NCBI GenBank assembly: GCA_905160935.1
Contig: CAJHZI010000306.1
Span: 237,501-301,500 of the forward strand
Source: Enchytraeus crypticus
Lineage: Eukaryota > Annelida > Clitellata > Enchytraeida > Enchytraeidae
Direction: 5' to 3'
Length of the DNA stretch: 64,000 nt
The notes under the pieces were generated by a model that was not told where the DNA came from, searched no databases, and saw only the letters and a list, made by a program, of their open reading frames with translations. Made by a program: the position numbers and the translations under genes. Of the stretch, positions 22,314 to 63,165 are shown one piece after another. How positions within the stretch are numbered: position 1 is the stretch's first letter; every line of letters starts with the position of its first letter.

Positions 22314-22620
22314 CATCATCATCATCCTCTTCCTTTGAATCTCAGTTTAACTAAGGTAGTGATTACAAAAAATTTCAGCAATTTCTGGAGCCCAGGCGCT
22401 CACTTATTGAATGCCCTTTCTGAAGTTAGACTTTCTCTCTTAGTGCACTGCTTACTGGCAGGCCAATTTTATATATCGCCGCCGCTCTTCTCTGTCGTCC
22501 GCTTTCCTCATCATTTCCACATATGAATGGGTCTTTAAATCATCTAATATACCTAATCTCGACCTTGCTTACCCCTCTATTTCCTTCCATTCTACCTTCT
22601 ATGACCTGAAGCTAGTATAA
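22314..22620 (-). mobile_element. Composite: S3 repeat plus LINE-C 3' fragment
   Basis: 22314-22430 matches the interspersed repeat also at 553-600 and 39451-39565. From 22432 TAGTGCACTGCTTACTGGCA and the following CACATATGAATGGGTCTTTAAA match the reverse complement of the LINE-C 3' end. Confidence 0.6.
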
Positions 22621-23689
22621 GCTGATAATTAATTTAACATACTGACAAATATTCGTATTATTAGAGGAGACTGACTTAGATATGCTATGAGGATGTCTGT
22701 GTCATATCGTAAAGTTTTAAATAAGCGAGTTCAATATTATTATAGAAAATATCTAGATGCAACACTGATCGTGGCTTTCTGTCACATAAAAATGGTTCCT
22801 TATTTATCCACCTAACGCTACTGTGATATTGCGCTAAGCATAGATCTGCACTTCATGTATATAGGCCTACTTCAATATCATCATAAATCTTTCTTTGAAT
22901 ATCAGTTAGCTAAGATCGAGATGCAAATAGACTTTCTCCACTCCTGTCAGTCTCACACCATATTTTTCAATTAATGTGTCAATCCCCTATTTTTCACATC
23001 CCTCATATTCATCCCTAATAATTATACTTCAGCACAAGTTTTTTTTCCAGATCCTTTGGGGTGAATCGATCTGCAGTGACATGTGATGGGGGACGTCCCT
23101 GACATCATCCTTGTATGATGAAATGGACATTAAGCCTTTACTATCATTATTATTATTATTATTAACCACCGCATCTCACGTCATTTGAGTTACTGTATAG
23201 ATATTACTATTGTTATATTCATGCATTCATCTGTCACACTAAAATATTATAACTTTTAGCATTAGTCACGCATGTAGTAGTGGATAGAGCGTCTTTGAGA
23301 GTACATATTACGACAGCGGGTAGCTCTAGTTAAATGAAAGCATTACTTATAGTTCACGTTATACATGACAATTAAGACAGCAAAGCGAAATTCTATTAAT
23401 ACACACGTACATTTTACTTACAATTTTGTTACAGTTACTTAAAATTTAACTTTCAATTTTTATTTACTTGCAATTATATTTTACAATATAATTGCAGTGG
23501 TGCATTATTAAATTGTCTTTGAAGGATCAATAAGGTATACACAATGTTAAATGTCGGGTATAAAATAGATGCGTTACATTAATTAGTATCACAGTTAGAT
23601 TAGACGTTGAGTAATATGCCAATGTATCAGATATGAAGCCAGATATGATATATAATGTATATATATATATATACAGGTCGCTAGGCTAG
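22621..23689. other. Intergenic with LINE-D tail
   Basis: No gene supported. 23045-23163 is a plus-orientation LINE-D 3' end (GATCCTTTGGGGTGAATCGA, GGGACGTCCCTGACATCAT, then (ATT)n). Confidence 0.5.
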
Positions 23690-23878
23690 AGCTGGGGCAC
23701 CTCGGGTCCATATAGGCTAGGGCACCTCGGGTCTCTGGGTCTGGAGGCACCTCAGGCCCCTAGGCTAGGCCTGAGGGTACCTTGCGGCCCTTGGGCTGGG
23801 GGTACCCCGCGCCCCTGAGGCTGGGGGCACCTCGCGTCCCTAGGGCTGGGGGAACCTCGGGGCCGTAGGCCTGGACAC
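23690..23878. repeat. GC-rich minisatellite at the 3' end of peptide copy C
   Basis: About six to seven degenerate units of roughly 27-30 bp around GGCTGGGGGCACCTCGGGT. It stands out from the AT-rich surroundings and reaches to within ~10 bases of the stop codon of copy C, so it should form that gene's 3' UTR. Confidence 0.85.
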
Positions 23879-23887
23879 GACGGATGT

Positions 23888-24145
23888 TTAGGTGCAGGTG
23901 CAGACTCTCCCCCAGCGCTCACAAGTCTTGCTGTAGAACCAGAACCAGGTGCGGGCGCAGTAGCCGCTGTTCTTGCCCAGTCTCTTGCACTTCCGCACGC
24001 AGTCCGCCGTGTCTCGGCGCTCTCTCCCGTGCTCCAAGCCTTCCTGCCTCCCAGCGAGACCGGCTTCTTCAGCAGATGCCGGGTGGAAGAGCGTCATCAC
24101 CAGTGCCACGGCCAGGGCAAGAACCAACAGGTTTTGTTTCATCAT
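23888..24145 (-). CDS. Secreted cysteine-rich antimicrobial-like peptide (copy C)
   Basis: An 85-residue prepropeptide. I start at the first of two adjacent ATGs (24145), six bases after the probable splice acceptor CATACAACAG; the open frame extends upstream only through the presumed intron. Signal peptide residues 1-25 (LLVLALAVALVMTLF, HPASA), pro-segment ending GRERR, mature peptide DTADCVRKC ... GYCARTWFWFYSKTC ... VCTCT. Cysteine spacing equals copy B (C-X3-C-X9-C-X11-C-X6-C-X-C), and 29 of the 41 mature residues agree with it, but copy C is more basic. The coding DNA is clearly more GC-rich than copies A and B and adjoins a GC-rich minisatellite, suggesting local gene conversion or GC-biased drift. 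Confidence 0.87.
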   Translation of the reverse strand: MMKQNLLVLALAVALVMTLFHPASAEEAGLAGRQEGLEHGRERRDTADCVRKCKRLGKNSGYCARTWFWFYSKTCERWGRVCTCT

Positions 24146-26068
24146 CTTGTCCTGTTGTATGATAATTAAAGACATCATTTGCCGGAATAGTCATATATTT
24201 AGAGGGAGTAGATTATAATTTAATGGTATTATCTTTATTTAGAGTTTTGAAATGTGAAGGCACAAAACAGTAGAAGTATTAATTGTCCTATTTTTTATTG
24301 GCCCAAACTGCTACTAGAAATTTTATAGTACAATTATGCTCATGCACCACTATTGTAGAAAAACAGTGTTGAATAATGCTACTGTAGGCTACTACTTCTA
24401 CTGTATGGAATGTACTACTGTAGAATAACAAATACTAGTGAACTATAGAGATATTAGCTGTAGCCTACATAAAGTTATTTGTATTCATTTATTCATTGGA
24501 GAATATGGCTATGCACAACCACTCTAGTTTTGAAAGGAAGTGTTTCCTAAAGCGAAGAATCAAGAATAAAAGTATAAGAGCCGTAAAGTCACGCTTTCAA
24601 ATAAAGTCTTCTACAGCGAAACATTTCATTTGAATTAGTACCAGTATGACACATCGATATTCTGTATGGGCTACTATGACAGAACAAAACAACAAAATAA
24701 ATCGCCAGTATCATCATCTTCTCTTAAATTCATCATTGGTTATGTTCTCAATGCGAATAAAAACTTTTTCATTCGTACTAGAAAATTATGTAACAATTGA
24801 TGAAGCTTAGAGGTTCGCTTGTCGAATGTCATTTAACAATAAGGTGTCCAAGGTGTTAATATACTCTACAGCAACCCAGACTTAACTAGTGTAGAACAAA
24901 TACATAAATAGACAAGTATATGAAATAGGCCCTAAACAAATGACTCCTGAATATTAGCCTAGGCTCTAAGCTTATTCAGAATTCTCAAGATTTCACTTGA
25001 GAAACTTTCAGTATTTATTCTACAAAAAGTACATGTACATCTGCTTCCAATGGTTCATAAAAATGAATCAAGAAGACAGATGGGAATCCTAGCAGTTTTC
25101 TTTAAAAACTGCGCGAATTAAAACAAATACAAAATAAAGAATTAGCAAAACTGTCTTATACTATTGCAATTAAATATGTAGCTATCTAAGAAATATGCAT
25201 AAAAAACAAACCTGAGGATGCAACGTCTTCAGAATATACCACGGTTCACTTCAAGAAATTAAGAACCCTGTATGGATATGTTGCAAATGAGTCTCGATGA
25301 GATATTGCGAAGCTCGAATGTGTAACGATATAACCAAACCATGAACTTATATAAGATTTCCTCAGAGAAACTATTATAGTTACCACTGTACGAGAGGCCT
25401 GAATTACAAACTGTGACACCTTGAGCCATATTTTACGGATGGGTAAATCAGTTGTTTAATAATGGTGTATCAGTAATTTTCTTCAGTGATTTAGCAGCTC
25501 ATTCAGGTGTATAGGCCTAGAGGTACAGGCCTATTTGTACAGTTCCACAAAAATTCCTGTTTAATTTATTTCCGGAAAAATATTAGAAAATTTTAAGAAA
25601 AGACATCCGGATATTGCAGCTAGACCTATTTGAAAATTTCAAGTGACATTGAAATGTATGGAATTCTATTAATAAGTTCTTGAAAATATTTAAGTTATAT
25701 ATAGGCCTTCCGATGTCATGGAATATTTCGCTGCAATTCGTCAAACACATTAAATTTTGTTACCTTTTTATTTGTCTAACTACAAACGACAGAATGAACA
25801 TTTTTCCATATTTTTCCACGCAAGGCCTTTATTTCTCTAAGAGCTTTTTTGCAAACATCACATAATGACTTCTAAAACTAATCGGCAAGGGTGTATTAGT
25901 GCAAAAACCGTTTGACGACTCTACTGTGACACTCAAAATGTTCATAAAATCACGACGTGCAGAAAATTCATTGTGATGGTAATGTAGATATTAATTATAT
26001 ATTCATGAAGGAAATTCTTAGAAATTTATGTACATATTTGCAACATATAGTTACTCACTCTCCCTGTC

Positions 26069-26078
<10 letters not shown>
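24146..26078. other. Intergenic, 5' of peptide copy C
   Basis: Should hold the 5' UTR exon, intron and promoter of copy C, not located. No other gene or repeat supported. Confidence 0.35.
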
Positions 26079-26129
<51 letters not shown>

Positions 26130-26460
26130 ACACTGCCTATTGGCAGGTTCATGGTATATAACGTCTCCAGAGTTTTCTGTATTCAGTTTCCTTTTCATGT
26201 TCACATTTAAGTGGATATTTAAATAATCCACCATTCCTAATATCGACCTGCGTCTGCCTCAATTTCCTTCCATTATACCTCCTATTACGTCCACATGTAA
26301 ACAATCTTCTCTTAGAATGAGTCCTAAACAGCTACTCTTTCTATTTCTTATTTCTTTCTATTTCAACTGTCTATCTCTACCAACTCACTCCTGAATTTCT
26401 TCATTTGTGAATTTTTGAGTCCAGCTAATCCAACCCATCTCCATATCAACAATTCCAACA
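26079..26460 (-). mobile_element. LINE-C 3' end with (CT)n tail
   Basis: (CT)n at 26079-26127 continues as CAGTACACTGCCTATTGGCA and GGTTCATGGTATATAACG, then TAATATCGACCTGCGTCTGC: the reverse complement of the LINE-C terminus. Decays beyond ~26400. Confidence 0.7.
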
Positions 26461-27590
<1,130 letters not shown>

Positions 27591-27591
27591 A

Positions 27592-27732
27592 GGTAAAGCT
27601 GGTAAATATAATGTTAACGTCAGTTTCTTCATTCCAAAGCGATATCAGTGACGGGCGAGCCCAGGATTTGAACCCCGCATATGCTCATCCGCGGTCGAGT
27701 ATCTTACCGATTTCGCCACTGGCTCCAGCCAG
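27592..27732 (-). mobile_element. tRNA-derived SINE (family S1)
   Basis: Antisense copy with AACGTCAGTTTCTTCATTCC, GGATTTGAACCCCGCATATG and TTCGCCACTGGCTCCAGCC. Confidence 0.88.
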
Positions 27733-27837
27733 GTGACCATCGTTAGATTTTCATTTAGAGCTGGACTCTAGAAAATATATCACGAGAGTGTGAGCATGTG
27801 CCTGTGACATGCCAGTAGCAAGAACATTGAATGGAGG

Positions 27838-28150
27838 CAATTAGCTCAATGTTGATTTGAATAGAGTTAATTAGCTCAATGTTGATTTGAATAGAGTTAA
27901 TTAGCTCAATGTTGATTTGAATAGAGTTAATTAGCTCAATGTTGATTTGAATAGAGTTAATTAGCTCAATGTTGATTGGAATAGAGTTAATTAGCTCAAT
28001 GTTGATTTGAATAGAGTTAATTAGCTCAATGTTGATTTGAATAGAGTTAATTAGCTCAATGTTGATTTGAATAGAGTTAATTAGCTCAATGTTGATTTGA
28101 ATAGAGTTAATTAGCTCAATGTTGATTTGAATAGAGTTAATTATCTCAAC
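27838..28150. repeat. 30-bp minisatellite, about 10 near-identical copies
   Basis: Unit TTAGCTCAATGTTGATTTGA plus ATAGAGTTAA. Because 30 is a multiple of 3, the reverse strand stays open as a repeating ten-residue peptide. I do not regard that as a gene. Confidence 0.95.
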
Positions 28151-29030
28151 ATTGACTTGAATTGAACACTTACTGTGGCTCAATACTGAGTTGAATGGAA
28201 ACAATAGCTCGATATTGAGTTGAATGGAGACAATAGCTCGATATTGATTTAGTTCACTTGATTTTTATTACCTTAAGACTAAGGTTTAAGTAGAGTATTT
28301 TTACTTAAAATTTATATAACTATGCTTCCAATATTTACCTTCTTTTATGGGCATTAATTAATGTGTATGTTTGTCATAGGTTCTACAGTACTCTATAGCA
28401 TAGAAAACAAATTGCAATTGTATTAGTTATGCTTAATAATTGCTACAGACTGTATTAGCTTACAGAGTTTAGACTCTTTTGTGGTAATCCTCTTCCTGGT
28501 TATTTGTCTATTTTCTAATTAAGTATGCTGTAGGCCTATTTGTTGTTTATAATGACATGAAAAAAACAAAAAATGTTGAATGAAAACGGTACGAAAACAA
28601 CAACAACACTTAGAGTCCTAGTGTTATCCTTAATAACACCCAACATTAGTGTCTTTAGTGAGACAAATTCAAAATCTTGAATACCAATTCAAAAGTATAT
28701 GCACATGTATGTGTGTCATGAGAAATGTATTTAAAATAAATCAACTACATTAAGCCGCTGCAGGAATGTTCTGGAAGAAGAGAAAGTCGCAGCTCTGAGT
28801 CATGCAGGTATTATATTAAGCAACTGGGTCATCTAACAAGTAAACAAGTTAACCATTCTTGCATGGCTTCAGTGGACCAATTAATAAGCAACCGTGCTTT
28901 GAGCTTTGACAAATAGTTCGGAAAATGTGTAACTAATTCACACGAAGCGGAACATTTTTAGTAGCCGACTAATACAGATAAGAGTAAGGACTTGGAACAA
29001 TACCTCATACGAAATATTGACCAAGACGTG
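28151..29030. other. Intergenic, nothing recognised
   Basis: No gene or repeat family supported. 28151-28245 holds decayed edge units of the preceding array. Confidence 0.35.
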
Positions 29031-29034
29031 AACA

Positions 29035-29262
29035 GATGCATTCTTGTTATGCTCTTGTTATGCTCATGTTATGTTATTGTTATGTTCTTGTTATATTCTT
29101 GTTATGATTTTGTTATGTTCATGCTATGTTCTGGTTATGTTCTTGTTATGTTCTTGTTATTTCTTGTTATGTTCATGTTATGTTCTTGTTATGTTCTTGT
29201 TATGTTCTTGTCATGTTCTTGTTATGTTCGTAGTATATTCTTGTAATGTTCTTGTTATGTGG
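29035..29262. repeat. 11-12 bp minisatellite
   Basis: Unit TTGTTATGTTC with variants. Leads to artefactual open frames. Confidence 0.9.
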
Positions 29263-29577
29263 TAGAGATAAAAGTTTCATTTTATTAATTAAACTGTAAC
29301 ATTGGTTAAATTGGGGATGAATGCTGGGAAACCCACTTTCCTTAGATCCAATTTTCTGATGTGCCTTTCCCTGTTAGTGTTAATTTGCCCTGCTATTCAC
29401 TATAAGTTACTGATCTTAAAACAGGCATGGAAACTACTACTTAATGTATATACACATTCGTTGAAAATGATTCATAATCTACAATCTGTAATCGTATCTA
29501 TCATTTTGATACTACGCGTTTAAATCGCTCGAGAATTTTAGTGTGTTATCTGCTGCTCAGTCTAAATAGTTAAAATA

Positions 29578-29652
29578 GTTCAAACTGTCCAACTAGTCCA
29601 AATAGTCCAACTAGTCCAAATAGTCCAAACAGTGCAAATAGTCCAAATAGTG
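29578..29652. repeat. 9-bp tandem repeat
   Basis: Unit AGTCCAAAT/AGTCCAACT repeated about eight times. Confidence 0.85.
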
Positions 29653-29725
29653 GTCTCAAATATGCTCAAGTAACGGCAGAATTTGGCAGTTATAAAAATT
29701 TTCACGAGGTCATCTGCCGTATTAA

Positions 29726-29865
29726 AAGCTGGTAAAGATAAGGTTAACGTCAGTTTCCTCACTCGAAAGCGATGTCAGTGACGGGCAAGCCCAGGATTTG
29801 AACCACGTATTGATCCCCATTTTGATCCGCGTTCGAGTATCTTACCGACTTTGCCGTTGGATCCT
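29726..29865 (-). mobile_element. tRNA-derived SINE (family S1)
   Basis: Antisense copy with AACGTCAGTTTCCTCACTCG, GGATTTGAACCACG and a small internal insertion before the A-box end. Confidence 0.85.
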
Positions 29866-30079
29866 CGTCTTGTATAATACCATATTGAGTGGAGAGAATT
29901 ATCCTATCATAGGAAACTTAATATATCAATAGTAAATACCACATTTACATTATTTAAAATAAATACTACATTTATGTATGTAATAAACTTAATAAGCGTA
30001 GTGATACTAAATACCACATTTAGGTAATATGTTTAATACGTGTAATGAGTCCAAATAAGTTATTTATATTATCAAAAAT

Positions 30080-30490
30080 TTTAAAGGTTTGACGTCGGTT
30101 TCCTCATCCGGGGATGATGTCAGGGACATCCCCACAGCACACATCACTACAGATCAATTCACCCAGACCAATCTGCAAAAGAAATGTGCTGAGGAGAAGT
30201 AGGTCCTAAAGGAAAGTCAGTCCGTTGATCAAAAACTAGTCAGGGTAGATTGATTTTGTCTATGGTGGGAAAAGATAACTTTTAAGCTTACTAGAGAAAG
30301 TTGAAAGTGAAGAACACGAGCGAAGATTAGCAGGTAAAGAGTTCCAGATTGTGGGTGCTGCGTAAGAAAATGAATGTCTGTCCAATGATGTGAGAATATT
30401 TGGAACAGAGAGAAGATTAGCTTCGGTGGAACGAAGTGCTCATGAGGGACGATACGGAAGAATAATTTCAGTAAGAAAGCTTGCCAAATC
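30080..30490 (-). mobile_element. LINE-D 3' end fragment
   Basis: Matches the 3' ~400 bases of the LINE at 54725-57690: AGGTTTGACGTCGGTTTCC, CAGACCAATCTGCAAAAGAA, GAAAGTCAGTCCGTTGATCA and TGATGTGAGAATATTTGGAA. Confidence 0.85.
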
Positions 30491-30791
30491 GCAGAGTTAA
30501 TAATAAAATAATATAAATATAAAAACATGCGCATACAAACTCATCGATGTGAGTGAAAATAGAAGAAGAGAAGAGAATCGAATATCAATGGTTCTTGAGA
30601 ATTTACCCTAGCGAATCAATTTGGTATTTCTACCTTAGATACACCAGATTAAAATACTCGTTCGCCAGGTGGAGAACTGCATTTCTAACAGGACACACTG
30701 AATGTTACTTTGTGCGATCAGTTGGTACTGAATCTCTCACTCCATTATATCAAAACCTATAAGTTTAGAACATAATCGAGTTTTTTCAGAA

Positions 30792-31190
30792 ATGGCGGCA
30801 AAGGATTTCATTTTTTCTACTACACTGGTTTTCATCATTAAAACTATGTCTATCTCTATGGAGGATTCTACAGAAAAACCTCTAAATCTGGCACTCTCCA
30901 TGGATGAAACGGGTAATAAACAATTCGTGAAACTGAATTGGATAATTTCTAATTATTCAGATTATATTTTCTATTATCATTTTGCTTCTGCTAAGAAACT
31001 TCTGAATCACTGTCAAAATGGGAAGAAAAAATTGAAGCCTCTAAAAACTGGATTCGATGGGTTCATATTCCATTCTGAATTCCAAACAGTTAAATCTTAT
31101 TTTGCGAAACATTCTGTGGAGCAAAAACGGTTAATATCTTTACTTGATGCAGGCGTAAATTTTCAAACCGCGCTCTGGAATTCATTATAA
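30792..31190 (+). CDS. Unplaced 132-residue open frame
   Basis: Opens MAAKDFIFSTTLVFIIKT, a plausible signal peptide or membrane anchor, followed by a mixed charged/aromatic sequence (WIISNYSDYIFYYHFASAKK) and a lysine-rich centre. It ends right before a (TA)n tract at 31194. No family recognised. Two readings are open. It could be the first exon of the channel gene, since a weak donor ACGG|GTAATA after ~40 codons gives the required phase 1. Or it could belong to a mobile element, because 31258-31535 ends GTTATGTTATGTATGTTATG, like a CR1-type tail. I favour neither. Confidence 0.25.
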   Translation: MAAKDFIFSTTLVFIIKTMSISMEDSTEKPLNLALSMDETGNKQFVKLNWIISNYSDYIFYYHFASAKKLLNHCQNGKKKLKPLKTGFDGFIFHSEFQTVKSYFAKHSVEQKRLISLLDAGVNFQTALWNSL

Positions 31191-31191
31191 A

Positions 31192-31193
<2 letters not shown>

Positions 31194-31257
<64 letters not shown>
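31194..31257. repeat. (TA)n microsatellite
   Basis: Pure dinucleotide tract. Confidence 0.95.
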
Positions 31258-31260
<3 letters not shown>

Positions 31261-31519
31261 GTCATGGTTTTCTTTCTACTAATCGAAGTGAAGATCTTGT
31301 ACGACGTGAACAGCGGTTTGATGTGTCATTATTTAGCGCACCGGGACAAATCACTGAGGGCATAGACACCCAATATAGTGAAATGATCAACTATGTTGAT
31401 ATCTATCACTTTTAATACCTCTTGTAATTAGTAATGCCTATTACTAATAATCATGGAGAGGAAGGAGTAAATGGGTCTTAAGCAAACATCTGTGCTTCCT
31501 GACCCAGTGTGCCGTTATG

Positions 31520-31690
31520 TTATGTATGTTATGTTTAAACCGTTAGGCAACTTAGATCATTTTCAGTATAACCAGTTTAGCGAATAATATTTTACTCTCA
31601 GCGCGGCTGGGATAAAAACGAACCCACGAGGGTTCAATTCACCTCAGGATCTGTCATTTAAAACTTCATAACATTACCCATACGCTATTA
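31520..31690 (-). mobile_element. Second tRNA-like SINE (family S2)
   Basis: The reverse strand reads GACAGATCCTGAGGTGAAT, GTGGGTTCGTTTTTATC, GCTGAGAGTAAAAT, ACTGGTTATACTG and GCCTAACGGTTT. The same order of blocks is found at 44070-44255, where the tRNA-like head is intact. Confidence 0.6.
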
Positions 31691-32189
31691 AGGTATTCTG
31701 GCATATAGTAATTTTGTGAGTATGAAAATCCTCCAACTGGAAAAAATATCCCATTTCCCCCAGTTAGCCTGTTAAAAGGGAAATACAACCGGATGGGTTG
31801 CCTATTGCCTAATCTAACAGTGGCATTTGGTTAACTCTATTTAACTATTTTTTGAGTTTCGTATTAATTAGGCTTATTAATATTGGACCCGATAGCACAA
31901 TAGTAAAGTTCACTTCGAAATTGATGATTTTATTAGGGCTAGGGTTTTGGCTTTAGTTCGGTTTGAAAGCTTTTAAATTCGTAATTTTTCCAGCTTTCGG
32001 ATTTTCAGTTGGAGAATTTCCATAAACCACTTTCTAAGCGAAGTTTCAAAATATGCCACTCGGTATCCAATTAACGGACATAAAAAGCGCTCAGCATAAC
32101 ATCACATTGAAGGAGTTGAAAGTAATTGCAACTGTTATAAAATATTTGATAATTATTTCTATAATTTTTATTTTAAAAATTATTTCTAG

Positions 32190-48834
<16,645 letters not shown>

Positions 48835-49225
48835 ATTGCTGTTGTTGTTTTGTATGAATATTTTTAACATTCATAGAATACAAGAAAATACATATGTTGA
48901 GAAAAGACAGATTTATTTCAGCGCTGAAGACAATAGATAATATTAATTTACGCAATTTAATTCACTGACAGTATTCCCCGCATGAATATATATATTTATT
49001 CTTTATTTTTCTTGTGTGTTGTAATGTAGTCTATGTTAGTTTCTCACGGTTGTATTAATTTGTTGCCTTTGGGTGAAACAAAGATAGATAGCCTACTAAC
49101 TGTTACTCATTCATACACAAACTTCATTAATAATTTAAAATCTATTTATTATTACATATATTTTATAATTAAATATATTTAAATTTATATTATTAATTTA
49201 AACATATTTGTTTTTCAATAACTGA
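48835..49225. other. 3' flank of the channel gene
   Basis: AT-rich, probably 3' UTR. No other gene supported. Confidence 0.4.
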
Positions 49226-49227
49226 GC

Positions 49228-49338
49228 TACTTTAAGATATTCGACCGCGGGTCAGTATGTGTGGGGTTCAACTCTGGGCTCTCCCGTCACTGACATCGCT
49301 TTCGAGTTAGGAAACTGACGTAAGCGATTAGCTTTTTT
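49228..49338 (+). mobile_element. tRNA-derived SINE (family S1), head truncated
   Basis: AAGATATTCGACCGCGGGTC, GTGGGGTTCAACTCTGGGC and GACATCGCTTTCGAGTTAGG. Confidence 0.85.
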
Positions 49339-49659
49339 ACTTTTAATTTAATTTGAAATGTTATTTCAACAAAATAACGATTTATCACTGCTTGCAAACA
49401 ATTCATTCTATAAACTTTAAAGTGTAGTATTTTTAAGAATTTAGTATTATTTAGGCAAGGTTTTAAATATTTTCAAGGACGCACAGGAAATGAATACTAA
49501 AATCATCGTTTTTCCCATTTGCAGAAGACAAATGAAATTGTTAACTGAGGTAGTAGAAGGTTATGAAGAAAGTCATCTTTCAACAGCCAAGTGGTAGAGA
49601 TTGATAATATTTTTGTTGTCATTAGTTTATTTGATATACCCCTAGTAATGACTATAATA

Positions 49660-49915
49660 ACTCGTGTTGTGTCCGGGTTGCAGAAGAATAGGCCAACCGC
49701 GGACTGCACGTGTCGAAAAAGGCGATAAAGCACTAAGATCCCAACCACCGTCTTAAGGCTCCAGAACTTGATACAAACTTTCTAAAATGTTTAGAAAAGT
49801 CTAAAATGGGGGATTGACTGAGGAGATGGTGTGGGATAGAGTAGAATGGAGAAGACCTCTTTAAATCCCAACCCTGGATGAACTGGGATTCAAGGGAATA
49901 AGATAATGATGATGA
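49660..49915 (+). mobile_element. S4 interspersed repeat, longest copy
   Basis: GTGTCCGGGTTGCAGAAGAA, TAGGCCAACCGCGGACTGCA and CGTGTCGAAAAAGGCGATAA. Other pieces lie at 26774-26830, 54410-54510 (+) and 20255-20310, 36895-36965, 39575-39640, 45425-45480 (-). The right part (GAGGAGATGGTGTGGGATAG ... CCAACCCTGGATGAACTGGG) reads like the end of a LINE C-terminus. Class unresolved. Confidence 0.55.
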
Positions 49916-50205
49916 ATAGCAAAATATGAATTTTATATTTCATTGCATGCGACTCTAGGAAAGTATTGAATAGTTCACAATTTATTGTACTCTAAGCGAT
50001 AATGTTTCATTACTTTACTCGAAATACTTAAAGTCTTTAATTTAACAACGGTTCTCAATAAAAAAAGTAGTTCATAACGAATAAAATAAAAAATGAAAAG
50101 CAAAGCGAAGTTTTGTTGCTCCACCAATAAATTGAACATTCTCTGAAGAAATAGATCATATCATCCCATAGATCAGAGAGGAAGTATAACTGGATTGCAG
50201 GCAAA

Positions 50206-50407
50206 GGTCCAGCAGCTAAGAGCCTAGACTAGAGCTAATGAAGAGCTTAGGCTATAGCTAATGAACAGCCTAGACTACAGATAATGAAGAGCCTAGGCTA
50301 TAGCTAATGAAGAGCCTAAGCAACAGCTAACGAACAGCCTAGGCTACAGCTAATGAAGAACCTAGGCTATAGCTAATGAACAGCCTAGGCTATAGCTAAT
50401 GAAAAAC
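50206..50407. repeat. 23-bp minisatellite next to a stop codon
   Basis: Unit GAGCCTAGGCTATAGCTAAT plus GAA, about 8 copies. It reaches the stop codon of the minus-strand gene at 50408, so it should form its 3' UTR. Confidence 0.9.

Positions 50408-63165
<12,758 letters not shown>

Noticed and set aside
27755-28204. Repetitive open frame INSIQINIEL repeated
   Set aside because: Produced by the 30-bp minisatellite, whose unit is a multiple of three; no start context or flanking exons.
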